Assembly: GCA_947561585.1 (NCBI GenBank)
Contig: CANNZV010000505.1
Span: 248,001 to 312,000, forward strand
Source: Caprella mutica
Taxonomy: Eukaryota > Arthropoda > Malacostraca > Amphipoda > Caprellidae
Reading direction: 5' to 3'
Length of the DNA stretch: 64,000 nt
This document shows, in pieces, positions 57,371 to 64,000 of this stretch. The notes under the pieces are model-generated. The model saw nothing but the letters and a program-made list of their open reading frames with translations, made no database searches and was not told the origin of the DNA. The first letter of the stretch is position 1; the number at the start of each line of letters is the position of its first letter. A program made the translations under genes and the position numbers.

Positions 57371-58170
57371 ATCCCTACTAGAATTATTAAAAGGTAGGTC
57401 CTCTCCTGGTTAGAGAGAAAAATGAGTTTATTACATAAAATTATAGAACTAAAGGTTTAGGATCAATAATCTATAAGCTCCAAAAAATTCTATACAGTTA
57501 ATATTTTTTTATATGCATTTACAATTTTCCATAGTCTGTGCTCAACATTTGTAGGAAACACTAATATTGCGCTAAAGAAAAAGATTGTACCTTATAGCAC
57601 TCTTTGTTTTGATTTCCAATTTGAATTGTATAAACAAGCAATGACACAATGCATGTTCCACCTCCGTGTATGTTGTAAATGATTTCTTGAAGTATATAAA
57701 CATTTTTATAAAAAGTTTCTCCTATTTTATATTTTACACATAAATACGATATTTATGTGTAAATTCCTAGCCTTCACTCAAAACAAACACTGTATATTAT
57801 ATTATTTGGACTGGAAATTAGAGAGTCGGACGTAAAACGGCTAATGTAGAGTTTGGATTATTATAATCTTTAGAGCATATAGAATTAAATATATGTATGC
57901 TATCAAATTGATAAGAAATATATAGCCTCATTGATTAAAATAATATGAAAAATTGCTTGGAGGGGAGCTTTAAAACATTTATTTATGAATTTTTAGTGTG
58001 ATGTGCATTGTACAAGGCCTTGGAAATAGTTACAATATCCGAAATATTTTTTTATTTATTTAATTTCTTGAAGTTATTCGCAATGTAGAAGAATATATCC
58101 GGAAATTTCCAAGACAAATTATTGAGTTACCCCCATTTTATCGCAAAGAAACTCGATCATCTTCATGAAA
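57371..58170. other. AT-rich stretch with a dispersed module shared with 62470
   Basis: No gene. GGACTGGAAATTAGAGAGTC through TTGCTTGGAGGGGAGC (57810-57975) is a diverged copy of 62475-62665. The same module precedes the Kunitz-like exon of unit 2. Confidence 0.5.
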
Positions 58171-58176
58171 GTGTAA

Positions 58177-58467
58177 AGCCTTATTTGCACGCTACGATTT
58201 TTACTCCGGTATTTTTAGTCTTCATTAACTGCTACGGAAGAAACATTATGGTAGTCTGTATTTATGTATCGTAAACAGGGTTCCAAGAAATCGTTATAAT
58301 CTAACTCAATATAATTCAAATTTATCGTAACAATTTTATAAATTTCAACCGGCTGACACCGACCACACAATCTAATTCCAACTCCAATAAATTCCTACGA
58401 TCTCCTGTTTACACAACCTCTTCATTACGATAAATAGCTCCAATTTATCGTAGCGTGTAAACGGGCC
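58177..58467. mobile_element. 291-bp MITE with TAA flanks, Harbinger-like
   Basis: The left end includes TTTGCACGCTACGAT and the right end ATCGTAGCGTGTAAACGGGC. TAA flanks both sides (58174-58176 and 58468-58470). Confidence 0.7.
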
Positions 58468-58470
58468 TAA

Positions 58471-59273
58471 TTAAGACGTTGTGTAAGTTGGTCGTATTAG
58501 GCGGCTTTGTCTTAATATCAAATGGTCACATTGCGTAACATTATTTAACCATCAGTTGGTCGCACTGAGTGGATTAAGAAAACCAAAAACAGTTTTGGAA
58601 TAATTTAAAGATTTCTAACTAAGTGACGAAGGGTTAGACCGTTAGACCCAATTTTTCTTTGTTTTATCACAGTTCAAACCCGAAAATCTATGTTTTTGGA
58701 AATTTTAGTTATTCACCAAAGAAAACGGTGAGGAAAATCGAAAAACTGATTGTTTGGAATATTACAAGAATTCTATAATGTCTTAGTTTTTGTTCTGTCT
58801 TTTTTAATCTGTGATATTGTTGACATGTTATATAAAATTGATTCTAAATGATTGATTTTAATATTGTATTGTATTTTTAAAATTTATTTAGATAAAGTTA
58901 TAGCCTAATCAAATTTATAATATTCATGTTTGTTATATAAGTATACTAATGGTAGTTTATTAATATATTATGATGCAATACCTGAACAGTATATTGATAA
59001 TTGAAATAATTAATAACATGATTAAATTAATCGAATTGTATACCGAATCGTCAATGAAGATTCCATAATTTAGGGAAGAGAATTGGCGCCATTTTCATAA
59101 GATTTTAGACCTGAGGTCTGAGGAACATATTATAGAATATGGAGGCGCATGACTCTTCACACTTGCATTTTTGAGCGAACCAAGAACTCGTTAAACAGAA
59201 GAAGAGAGAGTGAACACATTGTAAACAGAATAGTATAGAACCCCAGTTACATGTATTATTCAAATTTATTCTG
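58471..59273. other. intergenic stretch
   Basis: No gene. It begins with the TTGGTCGTATTAGGCGGC motif related to 40590-40760. Confidence 0.35.
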
Positions 59274-59668
59274 GGTAGGCTGTGACGTCATGTATGTAAA
59301 CAAGAGGTCACGTCATAGTAAACAGAATTGCTGTGGGTCACGTGGAATAGAGAATTAAGATGGCGGCCAACGCAACCGATCTGACTAATGATCTAATTAT
59401 CTTGAATAAATCGTCTTCTTCAAGACTAAAAATTTGTTACTATTTTGGGTGTAAAAAGACCAGTAGCAATTTCATCAACAGTCATTTTTTAATTTTCCTC
59501 CGTATGACTATAGAGAATGGATAATAGCATGCGGTAATGTGGAATTAAAAAAAAATATCACCGAAAACGTTATTTAACAAAAGTTGGGTGTGTTGCAGCC
59601 ATCTTTTGTGTTTGTACTGTACGTACAAACGTATGCACCATTGTTGACATGTGACGTCACAGCCTACC
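59274..59668. mobile_element. inverted-repeat element carrying a THAP-domain fragment
   Basis: A 395-bp block starts GGTAGGCTGTGACGTCA and ends TGACGTCACAGCCTACC, an exact inversion. Inside is a partial THAP zinc-finger coding sequence (see 59360). No convincing target duplication was found. P-type transposons encode THAP domains, so this may be an internally deleted relative. Confidence 0.65.
59360..59590 (+). pseudogene. THAP zinc-finger domain fragment
   Basis: From ATG at 59360 the frame gives a lead of about 20 residues, then ICYYFGCKKTSSN, the C-x4-C start of a THAP domain. One base shift at a T-run near 59486-59491 joins it to FNFPPYDYREWIIACGN, which fits the conserved FP and W-x-x-A-C parts. 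The remaining C-x2-H part is not seen. A frameshift and early stops make it non-functional. Confidence 0.55.
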
Positions 59669-60208
59669 GGGACACGCGTAATATCCCCCCTATAGCTCTG
59701 GGATACTATATATTCTCTGTACTGTGGTGAACATATTATCATATCCTGAATACATCCTCAAAAAACTGATGAATTTATTTATATGTAGTAGGTGTCATTT
59801 TAGTAGGTAGGCTGTAGCGCTGAGTTTCTAACTTCTAAGCATGCTGTAGATTAATATAGTACTTATATAGTATATAGGGTCACGCAGGTAAATTGCAGTC
59901 CTTTAATTTTTAATTGCAGCTCTCTCAAGAGAGTCTCTAAATCATTCTGAATCGAAATTACATTAAAATGTTGCATTTCTACCAAAAGAAGCGCAGTGCA
60001 AGTTATAATTCATTAATTTAAGTTTTTAGCGTGTGTTCTGAAGCTAGGTATGATGTTTCTGTTTTTAGAGGCCGCAGTTAGTTAGTGTTCCACAATTTAC
60101 CTGCTTTATTTCTGCTTTATTTAAATTTTCTTTATTCTGCGAAAAATAGCCTTTAGTTTTCTGAAACAGATGGCACTTCATCTGTTCAAGAGTCAGGCTG
60201 AATCATAA

Positions 60209-60393
60209 GGGTATGTACACACTACAAGCGGAGCGGAGCAGCGCGGAGCGGAGCGCCATTAATATCATTGTTTATTTGGAGCGCCGCTCCACTCGCAGTG
60301 TGAACAGCCAAGCGTCTCTGCATACGAATACCAAACAACATTAATTGCGCTCCGCTCGTGCCGCTCCACGCCGCTTGTAGTGTGAACGTACCC
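60209..60393. mobile_element. 185-bp MITE with TAA flanks, Harbinger-like
   Basis: The ends GGGTATGTACACACTACAAG and CTTGTAGTGTGAACGTACCC are inverted copies, with TAA at 60206-60208 and 60394-60396. The interior has GCGGAGCGGAGC-rich arms that are also inverted. Confidence 0.82.
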
Positions 60394-60629
60394 TAACTCA
60401 TTTACTATAAAGGAGCTCTACTATAAACTGTTTAATTCTATTTTATTGACTAAGTATATTTTCTTGTTATAAAGATTTAATTATTTATATATCGAGAGGA
60501 TTGTGTTGGTTATCATTTTATCATTTCCATGTCGATTTCATTTATTAAAATGTCTGGTTAAAATGTGTACTTTTATTTACCTAATTGAGATTCATTGTAA
60601 AAGTAAATCCTAGTTTGGACTAGAGCAGT

Positions 60630-60995
60630 TTAGCAACGGTATGCCGTCGTCAGCTGTAGCTATGCCATCATGGGCCAATGCTGGCTCACAGTAAATACAG
60701 TTGGCTTCAGAGCGGTTAACATAGGCATGCCGTCGTCAGCCGTAGCTATGCCATCATGGGCCAATGCTGGCCCACAGTAAAATACAGTTGGCTTTAGAGC
60801 GGTTAACATTGTCAGGCCGTCGTCAGCCGTAGCTATGCCATCATGGGCCAGTGCTGGCCCACAGTATAATACAGTTGGCTTTAGAGCGGTTAACATCGGC
60901 ATGCCGTCGTCAGCCGTAGCTATGCCATCATGGGCCAATGCTGGCCCAACAATTAAATTACAGTTGGCTTTAGAGCGGTTATAGCATCGGCATGC
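60630..60995. repeat. 87-bp tandem repeat, about 4 copies
   Basis: CAGTTGGCTTTAGAGCGG recurs at 60698, 60785, 60872 and 60961, with GCCATCATGGGCCAATGCTG in each unit. The 87-bp period keeps a - strand frame open; it is not a gene. Confidence 0.93.
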
Positions 60996-61215
60996 CGTCG
61001 CTAGCCATTATCAGCCGTTGCTATGCCATCATGGGCCATTGATGGCCAGCGGTGCAAAAGGCATTGGCCCGACGTTGGCACAGACATGGCCCGATCAGGC
61101 ACGGTTGGTTTGCCGACGTTGGCCCACCAACTTATTCAACGGCCATTATACAATCGCACTAGCGTGCCAATGCCCGATCGTACATTTACAGCTGCCGTAC
61201 CCTATAGATAAGTGT
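60996..61215. repeat. GGCCCGACGTTGGC-type region related to 22070-22290
   Basis: Motifs GGCATTGGCCCGACGTTGGC and CGTGCCAATGCCCGATCGT are the inverted equivalents of those in the left part of the element at 22070. Confidence 0.6.
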
Positions 61216-62470
61216 ATTAATTATTGCCTATTGGGTATAGTTTAAAGGGAGCACTACGTACGTTATATAGTAAGGTACAATTCAATTGAATAGAAATAAT
61301 TCCTATATTTCTATACGTATTATAAAACAGGAAGATAAGAAAAGGAATTTCCAAATTTGAAACGATTTTTTTAAAACTACGTATCTGTTTTCGCACTTCT
61401 GGTCGAAGTATAAATTCAGATATCGTTTGGAAACAGACATGCAGACGTCAAGATGATGCTGTAAAAACCATGTATCGGTTTTCGTGTTTCTACTCGAAGT
61501 GTAAATTCAGATATAATTTAGAAACAGACATTCCGATATCTACTATGAGTCGAAATGGTTGCTAAGTCGATACCCACCGTTAGCGCTACGAATTCGACAG
61601 CAAACGGCATCGAATCGACATTCATATGTTTGTTGGGATTTTGTTTAATTTGAACTCATAGAGAACGAAATATTTAAGGAGTAACAATTCTATGAAAATT
61701 TGACCAACTCATTACTATTTGTAATAACAATAAGTTGTGATTTCGTTATAAAAGCGGTGCTTGCCTATATTGTTCTATTCACTTTAAAATATATTGAGTA
61801 TCTCCGGGTCGTTTAATACCAAATTTTTTTTTAGTAAATTGCATCCACCGTGGCAAAATGATCCAGAGGTACAGACAGGCACGAGGATGGATGAACCCAC
61901 GACCGAAACCCGGACACATCACATCATTTCTTCCCATTTAACTTATATATAACATTATGTAACATTAATCAAATTGATATGCATCTAAAGTTCTAAACGT
62001 AATAGTACGTTATACCTATCATTGAAGTAAGAGTTTTCAAATTTAATTAATTTATTTATTGGATGCAAGTGGATATCGTTTCGAAGCATATTAGATCATA
62101 TATAATTAGGCGTCTGTTCGACGCAGAATCCCTATGTATCGTAATTTATCTTTCTATTCAACTCTGTTATAACGGTATCGCTTCGATGCCAAATATACTT
62201 GATATGATGCGGTTTAGCGGTGCAAACGGATATCGGATTGATGTCTAGTTGATGTCACCATGTCTAATTTGTTACTGGTATTCGATGTCGGAAGAGAGGT
62301 TATACAGTTATACAGAGTCGTTTAGACATCGAATAGATACATTCATGTTTGCTGGGTATAAACGTTTATATAATAAGTTTATTCATATTTAAACCTTTAA
62401 ACGAATAATAAATAGATTTATTAAACCAAATACCTAGTTGACAATCAAAAAAAATGGTGTACATTCTTCT
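61216..62470. other. intergenic stretch with diverged repeats
   Basis: No gene. GTAAATTCAGATATNNTTTGGAAACAGACAT-like segments occur twice (61410-61440, 61500-61530). CATCGAAT-GACATTCAT-GTTTG-TGGG-like ends recur in direct orientation at 61608 and 62326, possibly parts of related elements. Confidence 0.45.
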
Positions 62471-62474
62471 TCTT

Positions 62475-62670
62475 CAGACTGAAAATTAGAAAGTCGGAAG
62501 TAAAGTATAGGTTTTGTAGAGTTTGGATTATAAAAATCTTTAAAAGCATATAAAAGTAAAAATATGCTATCAAATTTTATGCGGTTTGCAGTAAAATGAT
62601 AAGAAACATTTTACATTAGCCTCGTTGATTTAAGTGATAAAAAATTTGCTTGGAAAGGACCTTTAAGGTA
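62475..62670. repeat. dispersed module found upstream of the Kunitz-like exons
   Basis: GTAGAGTTTGGATTATA, ATGCTATCAAATTT, TTAGCCTCGTTGATTT and TTGCTTGGAAAGGACCTT appear in order. The last motif is the exon start sequence, but the frame is lost at once here. Confidence 0.5.
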
Positions 62671-62905
62671 AATTTGTGCTTTAGGTCCCCCAACGATTTT
62701 CGATATTTTGACACTTAACATAGGTTAAAGGTGCAATTTCAAGACTTTTTCAGGAATACCATTTGTTGTGCAAATGCTTCGTTTTCGAGATATAGCGCAA
62801 TTAAATTTTTAGTAGGAATAACCTTAAGTTTGTAGAACACACAAGGCTTTTCCGGCTTTTATATTTTTGTGACATGAAATCTTGGCAAAGGAGTGGTTTA
62901 ATAAT

Positions 62906-63343
62906 GGTGCGTTCCCGTGATGAAGAACTCGAAGGACGTCCCTCAATTCTACGAGAACAAACCGTTCCCGTGATGAAGAACGTTCGTCAAGTTCGTGGAA
63001 CTCGACGACACGGTAGGTAGTACGTGGAGCTGTCCCTCTTGGCAGCCGTGACGTCACAAACGTAAACAAACAAACGAATAGGGCGGGAGAAACACCTGTT
63101 CTTATTTGTAAATTAATAAAATTCATAATTGACATAATATAACATGTTTTGAGATTAATTGATAATTAATTAAACCAACCAAACCAAATTATTGATTGTT
63201 AATATCCATAATTAATTAGTGATATTAATTCCTAAACCACGGAATCGTACACATTGAAGTGGTTGCACGGGAACGCTAACCGAGGGACCGTACTTCGTAC
63301 CTTGAAGGGACGTTCTTCGAGTTCTTCAGCACGGGAACGCACC
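62906..63343. mobile_element. 438-bp element with 38-bp inverted ends (GGTGCGTTCCCGTG)
   Basis: The left end GGTGCGTTCCCGTGATGAAG and the inverted right end CTTCAGCACGGGAACGCACC continue into matching GAACTCGAAG blocks. Internal CGTTCCCGTG copies (62965, 63265 inverted) add sub-repeats. No transposase is visible; overlapping short frames are not supported. Confidence 0.75.
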
Positions 63344-63404
63344 TTTAGGTTTTATGATCGAGTGTGTGTATGTCACAGACCAGTAAAGTTACTGGTCTGT
63401 GTGT

Positions 63405-63610
63405 ATGTGCCAGCTTTGTTCGTTGCGGATGATGGTGTGATTTTTGGGAACAGAGTGAGAGAGGTTGAAAGAATGATTGATGTGCTTGTGAGTAAGACTG
63501 CAGAGATAGGAATGACTGTGAACTGAACAAGAGTAAATGTAATGTGCTTGTGTTCAATAGGAAGATGGATGTTAGAAGTATAAGAGGAATGGATGTCCAT
63601 GTTTCAAAGT
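63405..63610 (+). pseudogene. LINE reverse transcriptase fragment (catalytic Asp-Asp box)
   Basis: ALFVADDGVIFGNRVREVER and a following EIGMTVN are the active-site Asp-Asp region of a non-LTR reverse transcriptase. After a one-base shift near 63525 the expected LNKSKCNVLVFNRKMD continues. Only this piece remains. Confidence 0.75.
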
Positions 63611-63616
63611 ATGGAC

Positions 63617-63642
63617 AAAGTCGCCAGTATACTGGCGACTTT
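63617..63642. repeat. 26-nt perfect palindrome
   Basis: AAAGTCGCCAGTA followed directly by its complement. ACTGGCGACTTT recurs at about 63831. Confidence 0.85.
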
Positions 63643-64000
63643 TGAGAGGTGAAATAAGTCATGAAACCTGGAAATAACAAGTAAATCACTTAATAAATAG
63701 TCTCAAGACATTCACATACATCAGAGATTAAGAATAAGGATGTTTTCAAATGTAGAATCTTCAATAGGAAGTCAAATTTCTTCATTAAAGTGTCTTAAAT
63801 GTGGCGACCTTGATCCATTTTCTCACTAAACTGGCGACTTTCCTGCCACACTTTGAATCATGGATGGATGTAGTGAAGGATGTGTCCAGTCTGTATTTCA
63901 TGGTAAATTCCACCGACATGTCTGTGGAAATTTTTCTACTTACAAATAATATCCTAGCAAAGTTGGTAGATTTTTAGCTATTTATCCCTATGTTATCATT

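Noticed and set aside
59545..59742. 65-codon - strand frame
   Set aside because: It runs opposite to the THAP fragment and across the element end; a shadow frame.
62824..63135. 103-codon - strand frame
   Set aside because: It lies largely within the inverted-repeat element at 62906-63343 and shows no family resemblance.

Overview
This window is AT-rich animal nuclear DNA. Short GT-AG introns, insect-style Cys-loop receptor genes and remnants of Tc1, piggyBac-like, hAT-like, Harbinger-like, foldback and LINE elements point to an arthropod, most likely an insect. I cannot name the species. No bacterial operon, rRNA, tRNA or CRISPR array is visible.

The recognisable gene content is a cluster of four divergent nicotinic-acetylcholine-receptor-like subunit genes. 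Three lie in tandem on the + strand (coding exons 1521-3874, 11615-13436, 24014-27743). They share the same five visible coding exons (506, 214, 153, 167 and 159-165 nt), the 13-residue Cys-loop, an alpha-type YxCC loop C, four membrane segments and a very short M3-M4 loop. Their signal-peptide exon was not found. A fourth, more distant gene lies on the - strand (36416 down to 31005). It is complete in nine exons (428 codons plus stop), with its own signal-peptide exon and no vicinal cysteines. Its exons 2-5 correspond to the single 506-nt exon of the tandem genes, so the tandem genes appear to have lost three introns.

The first two tandem genes sit in a larger duplicated unit (about 1260-7680 and 11355-22035). 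Each unit also carries a small divergent Kunitz-like exon (5854-6036, 17163-17345). Unit 2 was later interrupted by a Tc1-like transposon (14789-16376), a foldback element with minisatellite arms (17497-19420) and a LINE fragment (20150-21061). Unit 1 received a piggyBac-like MITE (4030-4654). Degenerate 66-75 bp copies of the M4-coding exon end follow the stop codon of each tandem gene.

From about 28 kb to the end, apart from the - strand gene, the window is dominated by tandem arrays (unit lengths 12 to 87 bp, one array about 3 kb long) and MITEs. The most striking array (31601-32380) is built from 20-bp copies of the exon 8/intron 8 splice-donor junction of the - strand gene. The long open frames inside the arrays are products of repeat periodicity, not genes.
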